Below, one piece after another: positions 49,304-60,156 of a DNA stretch of 64,000 nucleotides. The notes below the pieces were generated by a model. The model saw only the letters and a program-made list of their open reading frames with translations. It did not search any database and was not told the DNA's origin. This DNA is from Massilia aurea (GTDB lineage: Bacteria > Pseudomonadota > Gammaproteobacteria > Burkholderiales > Burkholderiaceae_D), in assembly GCF_024753205.1 (NCBI RefSeq), contig NZ_JANUGZ010000001.1:558001-622000 (forward strand), given 5' to 3'. A program made the position numbers and the translations under genes. Position 1 is the stretch's first letter; each line of letters opens with the position of its first letter.

Positions 49304-50794
49304 TCAACCTGGATTCGCCGCCCTGTGCGGTAGCGAATCCTGATATGCCGGCCCTGCACTCTGCGTCAGGGCCGGCGGTGTGTAAACGGTGCCTGCCACC
49401 TCATTGCCACCCGGCGCCACTGCCGGAATCAAGGCGCGAACACACGTTCCAACGTCATTCACTCCCCGCTCCACTACCAACGTTCCGCCCAATAACAAAG
49501 CACGCTCACGCATGCCAAGCAAGCCATGGGATTTCGTTCCGGTCAGCATGCCATCAGGGATACCGATGCCATCGTCGGTAATTTCCAGACCCCATCCAGT
49601 TGGCTCGCGCGTCAGGTTCACGATGACATTGCGCGCCTTCGCATACTTGGCGATGTTGTTGAGCGCCTCCTGCGTGATGCGGAACAAGGCAATGGCCTGT
49701 GTCGGACCGGCCGCATCCACATCAGGATCGATCAACGCATCGCAGTCGAGCGACGTCACATGCGCGTAATCGGTGCAGTAGCTTTGCAGCGCCGCCGACA
49801 AGCCCATATTGTCGAGCAGGCTCGGGCGCAAGTTCTCGACGATGCGGCGCTTGAGCTGCACGGTGTCGACCAGCGTGCGGCGTGCACGGCCCAGCTTGTC
49901 CGCCAAATCAGGTTCGTTCTCACGCAAGCGGTCAATGACCGTGGCCAGGTCGATGCCAATTGCCGTCAGGTTGGCGCCCATCTCGTCGTGCAGTTCGCGG
50001 GCAAGCCGTGACTTTTCTTCTTCCGACACGCGAATCAGGTGGCGCGACAGGACGGACAATTGCGCGGTACGTTCCGCGACAATGTGCTCGAGACCGTCGT
50101 TCGTCTGCTGCAACGCGTGCTCGGCATCCAGGCGCGCCCCGAAAGCCCGCTGCACCAGCTTGTAAAAGAGCAGCAGAATGATGATCGCCGCAACATTGAT
50201 ACTCACGCCAAACAGCGCCGCATGCCGGTATTGCTGATAAAACCCCGCAGTGCGCGACTTGAGCAGCTCGTTCTGTTCACGGGCCATGATCACCACTTGC
50301 AGGCGGATTTCATCCATCTCCGCACGCTCGTCCGGTAATGCAGCGTTCGCGACGATGTCGCCCAGACCACCGTGGCGGAATACGTCCAGAGACTGGTTCA
50401 GCAAGGCCAGCTTGCGCTGGACCAGCGCACGCAATTGCGCCAGATTGCGGGTTTGAGAAGGATTATCGGCAAGCAGCACGCCAAGTGCGCGCAGCTGGGC
50501 ATCGATTTGCTGCGGCGCGCCGCGCAGCGGGCTCAGGTACACCGGATCGTTCGACAGGAAATACCCGCGCAGACTGGATTCGGCATCCGTGACGAGGAGG
50601 TTCAGGTATTGCAGCTCGTCCGAGACCTGGGCCGTCTGCGCCTGGAGCAGATTGGCATCACGCAAATCGTCGAGATTGCGCAGCAAGAATACGCCATTGA
50701 TCACAAGCAGCACCACGCAAACCAGGCACACCACAGACTTGTGAAGCGGAAGACGACGGGACGGGCGCTCGGCCCGGGTGGTAGAAAAATACAT
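49304..50794 (-). CDS. CHASE3-type sensor histidine kinase of the NarX/UhpB group
   Basis: 496 residues. Membrane helices at about 21-39 and 192-212 flank a helical periplasmic CHASE3-like sensor with AESSLRGYFLSNDPVY. HisKA_3 has H269 in ARELHDEMGANL, and the ATPase domain has TQEALNNIAKYA and DDGIGIP followed by GLLGMRERA. It would phosphorylate a NarL-type regulator, and one lies 202 bases upstream at 50997-51629. A terminator separates the two genes, so expression is only partly shared. The last 40 residues are non-conserved. It is convergent with the Crp/Fnr gene. Confidence 0.9.
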   Translation of the reverse strand: MYFSTTRAERPSRRLPLHKSVVCLVCVVLLVINGVFLLRNLDDLRDANLLQAQTAQVSDELQYLNLLVTDAESSLRGYFLSNDPVYLSPLRGAPQQIDAQLRALGVLLADNPSQTRNLAQLRALVQRKLALLNQSLDVFRHGGLGDIVANAALPDERAEMDEIRLQVVIMAREQNELLKSRTAGFYQQYRHAALFGVSINVAAIIILLLFYKLVQRAFGARLDAEHALQQTNDGLEHIVAERTAQLSVLSRHLIRVSEEEKSRLARELHDEMGANLTAIGIDLATVIDRLRENEPDLADKLGRARRTLVDTVQLKRRIVENLRPSLLDNMGLSAALQSYCTDYAHVTSLDCDALIDPDVDAAGPTQAIALFRITQEALNNIAKYAKARNVIVNLTREPTGWGLEITDDGIGIPDGMLTGTKSHGLLGMRERALLLGGTLVVERGVNDVGTCVRALIPAVAPGGNEVAGTVYTPPALTQSAGPAYQDSLPHRAANPG

Positions 50795-50939
50795 CCAGAC
50801 ATCCTTTCACGCTGACAACGCGGCCTCGCATTCTACCTGTAAGGACGTATTGTTGCGCCGCAAAATGGCCCGACGTAACTATTTGTTGCAGTTGATGCTG
50901 ATGAATACTGCTGACTTCGTTTTACAGCCGTGCAAATGA

Positions 50940-50962
50940 CAAAACGCGCCAAGGCGCGTTGT
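50940..50962 (-). terminator. Intrinsic terminator after the NarL-type regulator
   Basis: On the minus strand AACGCGCC-TT-GGCGCGTT forms an 8-base perfect stem (50943-50960) and is followed by TTTG. It lies 36 bases after the response-regulator stop. Confidence 0.65.
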
Positions 50963-50996
50963 GGGACAAATCTGATAGTAGCAACCAGCCGAGTTC

Positions 50997-51629
50997 TTAG
51001 TCGAGCAGATTGTTCTTCATGGCGTAATAGGTCAAGTCGGAGTTGGACTGCAGACCCATTTTTTCCATGATGCGGGTGCGGTAGGTCGACACCGTCTTGA
51101 TCGACAGCGACAGCGCATTGCCGATATCGGACACGGTTGCGCCCTTCGCCAGACGCAGGAATACCTGGAATTCGCGATCGGAAAGCTCGGTGTGCAGCGC
51201 TGTGTTCGGATCGCGGTCAAAACTCTGGGCCAGCAATTCGCCAACCGTTGACGAGACGTAACGCCGGCCCTGGAACACGGTGCGCACGGCCGTCTTGAGC
51301 TCGTCCGCTTCGCATTCCTTGTTCAGGTAGCCGTTCGCGCCCATCTTGAACAGGTTCAGCGCATATTGCTGCGCCGGATAGCCCGACAGGATCAGCACGG
51401 GCAGATTGGGCTGGCCCTGGCGGATGGTGCGCAGGATGTCAATGCCGCTTTGATCCGGCATGGCGATATCGAGCAGCAGCACGTCGCAAATCTCGCGGCG
51501 CGCGATATCCAGCGCCTCACGGCCCGTGGCGCCTTCGGCCACGACTTCAAAATCGCCCGACGACGAAAAAATCTGCTTGAAACCTGCTCGTACTATCTGG
51601 TGATCGTCACAAATGGCAACGCGTATCAT
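50997..51629 (-). CDS. NarL/FixJ-family response regulator
   Basis: 210 residues. The receiver domain has the acidic pair in CDDH, phospho-acceptor D54 in LLLDIAMPDQSG, and a lysine-bearing LNKE where LxKP is usual. The LuxR-type DNA-binding domain is at about 143-205 (LSDREFQVFLRLAKGATVSDI and SIKTVSTYRTRIMEKM). It fits UvrY/GacA-like or NarL-like regulators. The likely partner is the CHASE3 kinase just downstream on the same strand. Confidence 0.93.
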   Translation of the reverse strand: MIRVAICDDHQIVRAGFKQIFSSSGDFEVVAEGATGREALDIARREICDVLLLDIAMPDQSGIDILRTIRQGQPNLPVLILSGYPAQQYALNLFKMGANGYLNKECEADELKTAVRTVFQGRRYVSSTVGELLAQSFDRDPNTALHTELSDREFQVFLRLAKGATVSDIGNALSLSIKTVSTYRTRIMEKMGLQSNSDLTYYAMKNNLLD

Positions 51630-51876
51630 TGTCTTCCCTTAAATTTTCCTTGCGCAGGAAAGTGCCGGATCTGCTCCGCCCGGTTGATGCGTGTCATTCA
51701 GCATCGCGCGAGTGACATTTTAACACTCCGCAGCCTGCCTTCAACAGCGGTACGAATGCATGAGTGATCAAACGCCTTGCTTGACCCGGCGACGACCCGC
51801 TGCCTGCAAGGTCGCTAAGCGACCCGGCGCAATCTGGTACGGCAATCTTGCCGATGGCGTGAGATGTTGACCTGCA
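51630..51876. other. Intergenic region between merR-like gene and response regulator
   Basis: 247 bases between two genes read on the minus strand. It probably holds the response-regulator promoter. I see no tRNA, although many relatives have one after this merR-like gene, and no repeat. Confidence 0.4.
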
Positions 51877-52284
51877 CTAGGGCGCTGGTTGCGACCCGTG
51901 CTTGAGCAGATCGAGGATATCCAGCAAGCCGGCGCGCAATTTGTCGCCATCGATGGCCGGTGGGGTGTCGCGCAGGCGCTCTTCATCGAGCTCGGCCACC
52001 ACGGTTGCGCGATGGTCGAGCCGGTTGCGCGCGCCGCTGATGGTAAAGCCCTGCTCGTACAGCAATTCGCGGATACGCCGGATCAGCAGGACCTCGTGGT
52101 GCTGGTAATAGCGGCGGTTGCCACGACGCTTGACGGGCTTGAGCTGGGTGAATTCCTGCTCCCAGTAGCGCAACACATGGGGTTTGACACCGCACAGCTC
52201 ACTGACTTCCCCAATCGTGAAATAACGTTTGGCCGGAATGGGTGGCAGCACGGTCAGTTCGGTCTTGTTTGGTCGGTCGTTCAT
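51877..52284 (-). CDS. MerR-family regulator at the end of the pheST-ihfA operon
   Basis: 135 residues. The winged helix-turn-helix is at about 18-88 (YFTIGEVSELCGVKPHVLRYWEQEF), followed by a short helical tail without the cysteines of metal-sensing MerR proteins. It lies 6 bases after ihfA on the same strand. The pairing ihfA-merR is conserved widely among proteobacteria, which suggests co-transcription with the translation operon. The inducer and targets are unknown. Confidence 0.9.
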   Translation of the reverse strand: MNDRPNKTELTVLPPIPAKRYFTIGEVSELCGVKPHVLRYWEQEFTQLKPVKRRGNRRYYQHHEVLLIRRIRELLYEQGFTISGARNRLDHRATVVAELDEERLRDTPPAIDGDKLRAGLLDILDLLKHGSQPAP

Positions 52285-52290
52285 CGTCTA

Positions 52291-52620
52291 TCAGGCTGCG
52301 CGCGCCATCGAACCCGAGCCCGAATTGCCTGGCCCGGCTTCTTCCACCATGGCCTTGAGCTTCTGGCTGGCGTGGAACGTCACGACGCGGCGTGCCGTAA
52401 TGGGAATTTCTTCCCCGGTTTTCGGATTGCGGCCGGGCCGCTGCGGCTTGTCGCGCAACTGGAAATTGCCAAAGCCCGACAGCTTGACGGCTTCGCCGCG
52501 CTCGAGTGCATTGCGGATCTCGTCGAAGAAGGTCTCGACCATGTCTTTGGCTTCGCGCTTGTTCAGCCCGACCTGCTCGAACAGCAGTTCGGCCAGCTCG
52601 GCCTTGGTGAGCGTGGGCAA
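52291..52620 (-). CDS. ihfA: Integration host factor alpha subunit
   Basis: 109 residues if translation starts at the TTG at 52620, which aligns with the usual (M)PTLTKAEL start and has AAGAGG 10 bases upstream. An ATG at 52659 would give 122 residues, and the frame is open to 52773. The sequence matches IhfA closely: [38 protein letters not shown] with the DNA-intercalating proline arm, and ITARRVVTF. With IhfB it bends DNA in recombination, replication and transcription. It follows pheT in the same direction. Confidence 0.93.
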   Translation of the reverse strand: MPTLTKAELAELLFEQVGLNKREAKDMVETFFDEIRNALERGEAVKLSGFGNFQLRDKPQRPGRNPKTGEEIPITARRVVTFHASQKLKAMVEEAGPGNSGSGSMARAA

Positions 52621-52811
52621 TGACTGCTCTGCCTCTTTACGCACGCGCGCCACCAGCATTGCACGATCCAGGTCGGCCACGAGGGCTTCCTGGAACACGG
52701 TCGAATCAACGTCGTTATTGTTAATTTTGAGGCCCTGCCCGTAAGTCAAACGATGCCGCGGCGACAGCAACACAGATTGGGACCCGTGTGCTGTCAGCCT
52801 GGGAATGCATA

Positions 52812-55238
52812 TTATGCACGCAGCTTCGCGTTCAGTTTGGTTGAAGCAGTGGCGAGCACCGCCGCCATAATGGCGTCGACCGCATCGTCCTGCAGTGTCG
52901 ATTGAGTATCTTGCAAGCTAAAGCGGAAAGCAAGGCTTTTTTCATCCGCTTCGAGACCCTTACCGCGATATTCATCAAACAAAACAACGGCTTGCACAAT
53001 CTTTCCCATAGGATTTACTGCGATTTCTGCGGTAAAAGCGTCCAGTACGGACTGGGCTGGCACGTCCTGTTTTACGACCAGCGCCAGGTCGCGCGTGGCG
53101 CCCGGGAACTTGGAAATCTCGGCATACACGGGCACGATGCGACCGCCCAATGCTTCAGCATCGACCTCGAACACAACCGGCGCTTGCGGCAGATCATACT
53201 TTTGCAGCCAGCGCGGGTGCAGCTCGCCAATCACGCCGATCTGCTGGTCGTCGAGCATGACATTGGCCGAGCGGCCCGGGTGCAACGCCGGGTGTTCCGC
53301 AGTGGAGAAACGCAGCTGACGCGGCGCGAACAATGCTTCCAGATCGGCCTTCAGGTCGAAAAAGTCGACGGCGCGCGTGGCGACATCCCATTGCTCGTCG
53401 AGCGCCGGGCCGTAGGCAATCGCGGCGACGCGCTTTGGCTGGTCGTAACCGGCCACCGTCAACGGGCCATCCATGACCGACGCGTTGCGCTTGAACACGC
53501 CGCCGACTTCAAACGCGCGCACGCGGCCAGCCTTGCGGTTGATGTTGTAGCGCACGTTGGCGACCAGGCTGCCGATCAGCGACGAACGCATCACGCTGAG
53601 CTGGCTGGCGATCGGGTTCTGCAGGCGGATCGGCTCGAGGTTGCCGGCGAAATCCTGTTCCCACGTGCTTTCGACAAAACTCATGTTGACCACTTCCTGG
53701 AAACCCAGGTCGGCCAGCTGATGGCGGATCGCGAACAGCGAGCGGGTGTTTTCCGGCTCGATCAGCATCGCGCTCGGCGCGGTGGGCGGCCGGGTCGGAA
53801 TGTTCTCGAAGCCATAGACGCGCGCGACTTCTTCGATCAGGTCTTCCTCGATCTCGATGTCGAAACGGTAGGTTGGCGCCGTCACATGGAACACGCCCTC
53901 TTCCTGCACGAAGCCCAGTTGCAGGCGCGTGAAGATGTCGGCGATCACGGCATCGGTCAGCGGCACGCCGATCACTTGCGCGGCGCGCGCCGTGCGCAGC
54001 ACTACGGGTGTGCGCACCGGCAGGTTGACGATCTGGTCGTCGATCGGGCCGACCTTGCTGTCCGGCGTGCCGCAGATGTCGATCAGGAGCGCCGTGATGC
54101 GCTCGAGGTGCTCGGGCACGGTCGCGTAGTCAACGCCACGCTCGAAGCGGTGCGCGGCATCGGTCGAGAAGTTGAAGCGGCGGGCACGGCCCTGGATGGC
54201 GTTTGGCCACCAGAATGCCGCTTCCAGATAGATATCGGTGGTGTCGAGCGACACGGCGGTCGAGTCGCCGCCCATGATGCCGGCCAGCGATTCGATCTGC
54301 TGTTCATCGGCGATCACGCCCACCCACTCGTCGACGGCAACCGTGTTGCCATTCAGGAGCTTGAGCGATTCGCCAGTCTTGCCCCAGCGTACGTCGAGGC
54401 TTCCGTGGATCTTGGCCAAGTCGAACACGTGCGACGGACGGCCGACTTCGAGCATCACGTAATTGGAGATGTCGACCAGGGCCGACACCGAGCGCTGGCC
54501 GCTGCGTTCCAGGCGGCGCTTCATCCATTCTGGCGTGGCGGCGCGCGCATTCAGGCCGCGGATCACGCGGCCGGCGAAACGGCCACACAGGTCCGGTGCC
54601 GACACTTTGACGGGCAGGATTTCATCGCTGTTGACCGCCACTGTGCGGGTCGGCTCGAACATCAAAGGTGCACCGGTCAGGGCTGCCACTTCCCGCGCCA
54701 CACCCAGCACGGACAGGCAATCGGCCTTGTTCGGCGTGAGCTTGATCGTGAATTTCAGGTCGTCCAGGCCCAGGTAGTCGCGAATGCTCTGGCCCACCGG
54801 CGCATCGGCCGGCAGTTCCATCAGGCCATTGCTCTCTTCGGAGATGCCCAGCTCTTTACTCGAGCACATCATGCCCTGCGACTCGACGCCGCGCAGCTGG
54901 CCAACCTTGATTTCAAACGGCTTGCCATCGGTGCCTGGCGGCAGCACGGCGCCGGCTTTCGCGCAGATCGCTTTCATGCCGGCGCGCACGTTCGGCGCAC
55001 CGCACACGATATTGAGCAAGGTGCCGGTGCCGACATCGACCTGGCACACGTTCAGGCGGTCGGCGTTCGGGTGCTTGACCACTTCCTTGACCTCGGCCAC
55101 GACGACGTTCGAGAACGGTGGCGCGACCGCTTCGACCTCTTCCACTTCGAGGCCCGACATGGTGAGCAGGTGCGACAGCGCGCCGGAGTCGATCTGCGGA
55201 TTGACGATCGAGCGGAGCCAGTTTTCGGAGAATTGCAT
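52812..55238 (-). CDS. pheT: Phenylalanine-tRNA ligase beta subunit
   Basis: 808 residues, normal for PheT. An N-terminal EMAP/tRNA-binding-like domain (about 39-150) is followed by B3/B4 editing domains, a B5 domain, the catalytic-like core and a C-terminal ferredoxin-fold anticodon-binding domain (about 712-808, with [12 protein letters not shown]). It works as an alpha2-beta2 enzyme with PheS. It starts 23 bases after the pheS stop and is followed by ihfA. Confidence 0.97.
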   Translation of the reverse strand: MQFSENWLRSIVNPQIDSGALSHLLTMSGLEVEEVEAVAPPFSNVVVAEVKEVVKHPNADRLNVCQVDVGTGTLLNIVCGAPNVRAGMKAICAKAGAVLPPGTDGKPFEIKVGQLRGVESQGMMCSSKELGISEESNGLMELPADAPVGQSIRDYLGLDDLKFTIKLTPNKADCLSVLGVAREVAALTGAPLMFEPTRTVAVNSDEILPVKVSAPDLCGRFAGRVIRGLNARAATPEWMKRRLERSGQRSVSALVDISNYVMLEVGRPSHVFDLAKIHGSLDVRWGKTGESLKLLNGNTVAVDEWVGVIADEQQIESLAGIMGGDSTAVSLDTTDIYLEAAFWWPNAIQGRARRFNFSTDAAHRFERGVDYATVPEHLERITALLIDICGTPDSKVGPIDDQIVNLPVRTPVVLRTARAAQVIGVPLTDAVIADIFTRLQLGFVQEEGVFHVTAPTYRFDIEIEEDLIEEVARVYGFENIPTRPPTAPSAMLIEPENTRSLFAIRHQLADLGFQEVVNMSFVESTWEQDFAGNLEPIRLQNPIASQLSVMRSSLIGSLVANVRYNINRKAGRVRAFEVGGVFKRNASVMDGPLTVAGYDQPKRVAAIAYGPALDEQWDVATRAVDFFDLKADLEALFAPRQLRFSTAEHPALHPGRSANVMLDDQQIGVIGELHPRWLQKYDLPQAPVVFEVDAEALGGRIVPVYAEISKFPGATRDLALVVKQDVPAQSVLDAFTAEIAVNPMGKIVQAVVLFDEYRGKGLEADEKSLAFRFSLQDTQSTLQDDAVDAIMAAVLATASTKLNAKLRA

Positions 55239-55261
55239 AATCTTTGTGCCTCAGCGTCGAA

Positions 55262-56275
55262 TTAATTGAACTGCTTCAGGAAGCGCAGGTCGCCTTCGTA
55301 GAACAGGCGCAAATCGCTGATTCCATAACGCAGCATCGTCAGGCGCTCGAGGCCGGAGCCGAACGCGAAGCCGATGAATTTTTCCGGGTCGAGCCCGAAG
55401 TTGCGCACCACCGTCGGGTGCACCTGGCCGGCGCCCGACACTTCGAGCCAGCGGCCCTTGAGCGGCCCGGAGCCGAACGCGATGTCGATCTCGGCCGACG
55501 GTTCGGTAAACGGGAAATACGACGGACGGAAGCGCACTTCCAGGTCGTCGGTCTCGAAAAAGGCCTGGACGAAGTTCAGGTACACGCCCTTCAGGTCGGC
55601 GAAGCTGATGTTTTCACCGATCCACAGGCCTTCGACCTGGTGGAACATCGGCGAGTGGGTCGCGTCGCTATCGACGCGGTAGGTGCGCCCCGGCGCGATG
55701 ACCTTGATCGGCGGCGTGTGCGTGCGTGCATAGCGTACCTGCATCGGGCTCGTGTGCGTGCGCAGCAGCAGCGGCTTGCCGGTGCTGTCGTTGCCGTCGA
55801 TGTAGAAGGTGTCCTGCATCGAACGGGCCGGGTGATTTTCGGGGCTGTTCAGTGCCGTGAAATTGGTCCAGTCGTTTTCGATCTCGGGGCCGTCGGCCAC
55901 GTCGAAACCGATGGAGCGGAAGATCTGTTCGACACGTTCCCAGGTGCGCATCACCGGATGGATGCCACCCTTCGAGCGGCCACGGCCGGGCAGCGTCACG
56001 TCGATAGCTTCCATGGAAAGACGCGCCTGCAACTGCGCCTCGGCGAGCGCATCGCGGCGCGCGGTCAATGCCTGTTCGATTTGTTCTTTGGCGGCATTGA
56101 TCAGGGCGCCCTGCGCCTTGCGCGCATCGGGATCGAGCTTGCCCAGACCCTTCATCAGGTCGGTGACCTGGCCGGTCTTGCCCAGGTACTTGGCTTTCGC
56201 ATTTTCAAGCGCGGCGGCGTCTGGCGCCTCCGCGAAATCGGCACGGGCCGCGACGACGAGTTCTTCCAGGTTCAT
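55262..56275 (-). CDS. pheS: Phenylalanine-tRNA ligase alpha subunit
   Basis: 337 residues. A coiled-coil N-terminal region (about 1-95) precedes the class II synthetase core with motif 1 ([17 protein letters not shown]), motif 2 ([21 protein letters not shown]) and motif 3 ([17 protein letters not shown]). It makes the aminoacyl-adenylate and charges tRNA-Phe with PheT. The upstream gap to rplT (137 bases) carries a terminator-like hairpin, suggesting partial separation of expression. Confidence 0.97.
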   Translation of the reverse strand: MNLEELVVAARADFAEAPDAAALENAKAKYLGKTGQVTDLMKGLGKLDPDARKAQGALINAAKEQIEQALTARRDALAEAQLQARLSMEAIDVTLPGRGRSKGGIHPVMRTWERVEQIFRSIGFDVADGPEIENDWTNFTALNSPENHPARSMQDTFYIDGNDSTGKPLLLRTHTSPMQVRYARTHTPPIKVIAPGRTYRVDSDATHSPMFHQVEGLWIGENISFADLKGVYLNFVQAFFETDDLEVRFRPSYFPFTEPSAEIDIAFGSGPLKGRWLEVSGAGQVHPTVVRNFGLDPEKFIGFAFGSGLERLTMLRYGISDLRLFYEGDLRFLKQFN

Positions 56276-56319
56276 GCTTGTTCTTTTCCTGTTTTTCGTT
56301 GGCGGGAGACGCCAGAATC

Positions 56320-56352
56320 AAAAACGGGGCACAGGTGTGAACCTTGCCCCGC
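56320..56352 (-). terminator. Terminator or attenuator between rplT and pheS
   Basis: On the minus strand GCGGGGCAAGG and its partner GTGCCCCG form a stem (56325-56330 pairing with 56346-56351 as the core) followed by GTTTTTG. It lies 61 bases after rplT and 45 bases before the pheS start. In E. coli an attenuator occupies this place; no phenylalanine-rich leader peptide is evident here. Confidence 0.6.
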
Positions 56353-56412
56353 TTCTTTGTGCGCCACGCCCGGTGAGGGGCGCAGCACCAACTTGCTTAG
56401 CAGCTTAACGAA

Positions 56413-56772
56413 TCAAGCAGCCAGCTTGGCCTTGACGGCGCTGACAATCGCGGCGAATGCCGGCTTGTCATGCACAGCCATGTCGGCCAGGACTTTACGG
56501 TCCAGTTCAATTGCGGACTTCTTCAGGCCGTTCATGAACACGCTGTAGGTCATACCGTGCGAACGCGATGCCGCGTTGATACGGGTGATCCACAGTGCGC
56601 GGAAGACGCGCTTCTTGTTGCGACGGTCACGGTATGCGTATTGGCCAGCGCGCATGACTGCTTGCTTGGCAACACGATATACCTTGCTGCGACGACCGCG
56701 GTAACCTTTGGCAAGGTCAAGAACCTTCTTATGACGGGCACGTGCTGTAACCCCACGTTTAACTCTAGGCAT
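56413..56772 (-). CDS. rplT: Ribosomal protein bL20
   Basis: 119 residues, normal size. The basic N-terminus ([16 protein letters not shown]) and [20 protein letters not shown] match bL20, an early assembly protein of the large subunit. In other bacteria it also represses its own operon by binding the leader before rpmI. It lies 20 bases after rpmI. Confidence 0.98.
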   Translation of the reverse strand: MPRVKRGVTARARHKKVLDLAKGYRGRRSKVYRVAKQAVMRAGQYAYRDRRNKKRVFRALWITRINAASRSHGMTYSVFMNGLKKSAIELDRKVLADMAVHDKPAFAAIVSAVKAKLAA

Positions 56773-56792
56773 AGTAGCTCCTTAGTGTGAGA

Positions 56793-56990
56793 TTAAGCAG
56801 ATGGCATCATGCGGTAGACGGACGTGACGTCTGCTGCATTGATGTTGCGGGTGCCGCGCAGTTGGCGCTTGTTCTTGGTGGTCTTCTTGGTCAGGATGTG
56901 ACGCTTGAACGCCATACCCGATTTCACAGTACCACCTGGACGCACGCGAAAACGTTTCTTCGCGCTGCTTTTGGTTTTCATTTTTGGCAT
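56793..56990 (-). CDS. rpmI: Ribosomal protein bL35
   Basis: 65 residues starting [14 protein letters not shown] at the ATG at 56990; an in-frame ATG two codons upstream (56996) does not match the family. It is small, basic and typical for bL35. It sits between infC and rplT, 289 bases after the infC stop; that gap holds a hairpin and probably the leader involved in operon control. Confidence 0.97.
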   Translation of the reverse strand: MPKMKTKSSAKKRFRVRPGGTVKSGMAFKRHILTKKTTKNKRQLRGTRNINAADVTSVYRMMPSA

Positions 56991-57210
56991 AGTCATCTGC
57001 CCTCGCGGACAGTCTCATATGTAACAGGATTGCAGGTGGCAGCGACGCTGCTCTTAGATGCCTACTTTCACTTGTTTTGCAGCAGACTCAGAGCCTGCTA
57101 CAACCTGCTTGTCGCAAACAGGAATCGAAGATTGTAGCACAGCTTATTCACGCTTGGATAGCTGACTGCAAGAAAGACAGGCAGTCAGCGACACCGGGCG
57201 TACGGACGCA

Positions 57211-57258
57211 ATAAAGCCGGGCCGGGCTGCAGACAACCTCTGCAACGCGGACCCGGCT
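57211..57258 (-). terminator. Hairpin after infC, likely partial terminator
   Basis: On the minus strand AGCCGGG (57258-57252) pairs with CCCGGCT (57221-57215), and the stem is followed by TTATT. It lies 21 bases after infC and upstream of the long rpmI leader. Read-through must occur if rpmI-rplT lack their own promoter. Confidence 0.5.
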
Positions 57259-57279
57259 CTGGATGCTCCCGGCGAAGAA

Positions 57280-57801
57280 TTACTTCTTCTTCCTCGGCGC
57301 GACCACCATGATCATCTGGCGACCTTCGAGTTTCGGGAACTGCTCCACCTGACCGACTGCATCGAGATCCGTGCGCAGACGCTCGAGCACACGCATACCG
57401 ATATCCTGGTGGGCCATTTCACGACCGCGGAAGCGCAGCGTGATCTTGGCTTTGTCGCCTTCTTCCAGGAACTTGATGAGGTTACGCAACTTGATGTTGT
57501 AGTCGCCATCATCGGTACCCGGACGGAATTTGACTTCCTTGACCTGGATAATCTTCTGCTTGAGCTTCGCCTCATGCGCCTTTTTTTGCTCCGAATACTT
57601 GAACTTGCCGTAGTCCATCAGGCGGCAGACCGGCGGGACCGCGTTTGGCGCGATCTCGACCAGGTCGACGTTCAGTTCTTCGGCCATGCGGAACGCGTCG
57701 GCCAGACTAACGATGCCCAATGGCTCGTTCTCTACGCCGTTCAAACGCATTTCGGGATGGGTGATCTCGCCATTGATGCGATTATTCTTGTCAGTAGCTA
57801 T
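57280..57801 (-). CDS. infC: Translation initiation factor IF-3, ATA start codon
   Basis: 173 residues when started at the ATA at 57801-57799, giving the standard IF-3 N-terminus ([19 protein letters not shown]). An in-frame ATG at 57750 would lose 17 conserved residues. AAAGGA lies 6 bases upstream of the ATA. Both domains are intact ([16 protein letters not shown] linker and [15 protein letters not shown]). IF-3 rejects non-standard start codons, so a rare codon on its own gene gives negative feedback; E. coli uses ATT. It lies 36 bases after thrS. Confidence 0.95.
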   Translation of the reverse strand: MATDKNNRINGEITHPEMRLNGVENEPLGIVSLADAFRMAEELNVDLVEIAPNAVPPVCRLMDYGKFKYSEQKKAHEAKLKQKIIQVKEVKFRPGTDDGDYNIKLRNLIKFLEEGDKAKITLRFRGREMAHQDIGMRVLERLRTDLDAVGQVEQFPKLEGRQMIMVVAPRKKK

Positions 57802-57837
57802 GTTGTTTCCTTTGAACGTATTGAAATTTGGCCGGGA

Positions 57838-59748
57838 TTACTTGGTCTTGGCGGCGACTTCGCCCACCAGACGTTCCACGAGTGCATCGACGGACATCAC
57901 GCCCAGATCGACATTGCCTCGGGCTCGCACAGCCACGGTATTCGCGTCTTTTTCTTTATCCCCAACAACGAGGATGTACGGCAGTTTTTGGACGGAATGT
58001 TCACGTATTTTATAGGTGATCTTCTCATTGCGCAAATCAGCGTGAACACGCAGGCCTGCGGCGCGCAGCTTGGCCTCGACTTCTTTCACGTAATCGCCCT
58101 GCGCATCCGAGATATTCAGCACCGCAACTTGCACCGGCGCCAGCCACAACGGCAGCGCGCCGGCATAGTTTTCGATCAGGATGCCGATGAAACGCTCCAT
58201 CGAACCGACGATCGCACGGTGCAGCATCACCGGCACGCGGCGGGTGTTGTCTTCCGCCACATACTCGGAACCGAGGCGGCCCGGCATCGAGAAGTCGACC
58301 TGCACGGTGCCGACCTGCCATGGACGGCCGAGGCTATCCTTCAGGTGGTACTCGATCTTCGGACCATAGAACGCGCCCTCGCCCGGCAATTCGGTCCAGG
58401 TCACGCCGCAGGCACGCAGCGCCGAGCGCAGCGATTCTTCGGCCTGGTCCCAAACCTCGTCCGAACCGATACGGCTGTCGGGACGCAGCGCCAGCTTGAC
58501 GTCGATATTGGCGAAACCGAAGTCGTCATACACGGCCATCGCCTGGGCATGGAACGACGTGACTTCGCGCTCGACCTGCTCTTCGGTACAGAAGATGTGG
58601 CCGTCATCCTGGGTAAAGCCGCGCACGCGCATCAGGCCGTGCAGCGCGCCGGACGGCTCGTTGCGGTGGCACTGGCCGAATTCGCCGAAGCGCAGCGGCA
58701 GGTCACGGTACGAGCGCATGCCCGAATTGTAGATCTGCACGTGGCCCGGGCAATTCATCGGCTTCAATGCGTACGAACGGTTCTCCGACTCGGTCGTAAA
58801 CATATTGTCGCGGTAGTTTTCCCAGTGACCGGTCTTTTCCCACAGCGTGCGATCGAGAATCTGCGGCGCCTTGACTTCGCTGTAACCGGCAACCTGGTAC
58901 TTGTGGCGCATGTACTGCTCGACCTGCTGCCAGATGGTCCAGCCCTTCGGATGCCAGAACACGAGGCCCGGGGCTTCTTCCTGGAAGTGGAACAGGTCCA
59001 GCGACTTGCCGAGTTTGCGGTGATCGCGCTTTTCGGCTTCCTCGAGCATGTGCAGGTACTGCTCCTGGTCTTCCTTCTTGGTCCAGGCGGTGCCGTACAC
59101 GCGCTGCAGCATTTCGTTCTTCGAGTCTCCGCGCCAGTAGGCGCCCGCCAGCTTCATCAGCTTGAAGACTTTCAGCTTGCCGGACGATGGCACGTGCGGG
59201 CCGCGGCACAGGTCGGTGAAGCTGCCTTCGGTGTACAGCGAGACATCCTCGTTTGCCGGGATCGAGGCAATGATTTCCGCCTTGTAGTGTTCGCCGATCG
59301 ATTTGAAGTAATCGACAGCTTCGTCACGCGGCAGCACCTTGCGGGTGACCGGCTCATCCTTCTTGGCCAGCTCGGTCATCTTCTTTTCGATGGCGGTCAG
59401 GTCGTCCGGGGTGAACGGACGCTTGTACGAGAAGTCGTAATAGAAACCATTTTCGATGACCGGACCGATCGTCACCTGCGCTTCAGGGAACAACTCCTTG
59501 ACCGCGTGCGCCAGCAGGTGGGCGGTCGAGTGACGGATCACGTCCAGCCCTTCAGGATCGCGGTCGGTGACGATCGCGAGATCGGCGTCGGCATCGATCA
59601 GAAACGACGTGTCGACCACTTTGCCGTTGACCTTGCCGGCCAGCGCCGCCTTGCCCAAGCTCGGGGCAATGCTCTGCGCTACCTGCGCCACCGTCACGGG
59701 ACCGTCAAACTGGCGGCTGGAACCATCGGGAAGTCGGACGTTCAACAT
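57838..59748 (-). CDS. thrS: Threonine-tRNA ligase
   Basis: 636 residues from the ATG at 59748, which is preceded by TTGGAG 6 bases upstream; a TTG four codons earlier is that same ribosome-binding site. Domains run TGS (about 1-60), editing domain (about 65-225, [10 protein letters not shown]), class II core with the zinc ligand in [10 protein letters not shown], and a C-terminal anticodon-binding domain (about 530-636). It charges tRNA-Thr and is the first gene of the thrS-infC-rpmI-rplT-pheST run. Confidence 0.97.
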   Translation of the reverse strand: MLNVRLPDGSSRQFDGPVTVAQVAQSIAPSLGKAALAGKVNGKVVDTSFLIDADADLAIVTDRDPEGLDVIRHSTAHLLAHAVKELFPEAQVTIGPVIENGFYYDFSYKRPFTPDDLTAIEKKMTELAKKDEPVTRKVLPRDEAVDYFKSIGEHYKAEIIASIPANEDVSLYTEGSFTDLCRGPHVPSSGKLKVFKLMKLAGAYWRGDSKNEMLQRVYGTAWTKKEDQEQYLHMLEEAEKRDHRKLGKSLDLFHFQEEAPGLVFWHPKGWTIWQQVEQYMRHKYQVAGYSEVKAPQILDRTLWEKTGHWENYRDNMFTTESENRSYALKPMNCPGHVQIYNSGMRSYRDLPLRFGEFGQCHRNEPSGALHGLMRVRGFTQDDGHIFCTEEQVEREVTSFHAQAMAVYDDFGFANIDVKLALRPDSRIGSDEVWDQAEESLRSALRACGVTWTELPGEGAFYGPKIEYHLKDSLGRPWQVGTVQVDFSMPGRLGSEYVAEDNTRRVPVMLHRAIVGSMERFIGILIENYAGALPLWLAPVQVAVLNISDAQGDYVKEVEAKLRAAGLRVHADLRNEKITYKIREHSVQKLPYILVVGDKEKDANTVAVRARGNVDLGVMSVDALVERLVGEVAAKTK

Positions 59749-59811
59749 GCTGTACTCCAATCGTGGCGCCGCGCGCCGTTAAATAACAAGAATCAAGGAT
59801 AGTAAAATCTG

Positions 59812-59840
59812 GACGAAAAAAAACGCGGGCTAGCCGCGTT
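59812..59840 (-). terminator. Intrinsic terminator after tRNA-Val
   Basis: On the minus strand AACGCGG-CTAG-CCCGCGTT forms a strong stem followed directly by a run of seven or eight T (complement of 59813-59821). It lies 114 bases downstream of the tRNA and upstream of the thrS promoter region. Confidence 0.75.
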
Positions 59841-59953
59841 GATTCGTTGTGTTAAGCAAAAGCACACCCCTTCGCGTCTAGCGATTCCCCCACAACGTCG
59901 TTGTAGTTCGCGGTGTCATAACCGTGGTGCCTTTCTCGCTCTTACTGATGTTC

Positions 59954-60030
59954 TGGTGGGCGGTGCAGAATTCGAATCTGCGACCCCTTGGATGTCGACC
60001 AAGTATTCTAACCAGCTGAACTAACCGCCC
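59954..60030 (-). tRNA. tRNA-Val (GAC anticodon)
   Basis: Seventy-seven bases including an encoded CCA. The acceptor stem is GGGCGGT/ACCGCCC, the D stem GTTC/GAAT (one G-T pair), the anticodon stem CTTGG/CCAAG around a loop TCGACAT with anticodon GAC, and the T arm GCAGA/TCTGC with TTCGAAT. All stems pair. It reads GUC and GUU valine codons. A terminator follows. Confidence 0.95.
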
Positions 60031-60156
60031 GATGCCGTCATTATAGGGACCCGATGCGCGAACTGCAACCCTCACACAAAATTTATTGCTGACCAGGCTG
60101 TCATGCTGCACCGACGCCGATGATTTACACTGGTGCCCCGTTCGATTATTGATTGC

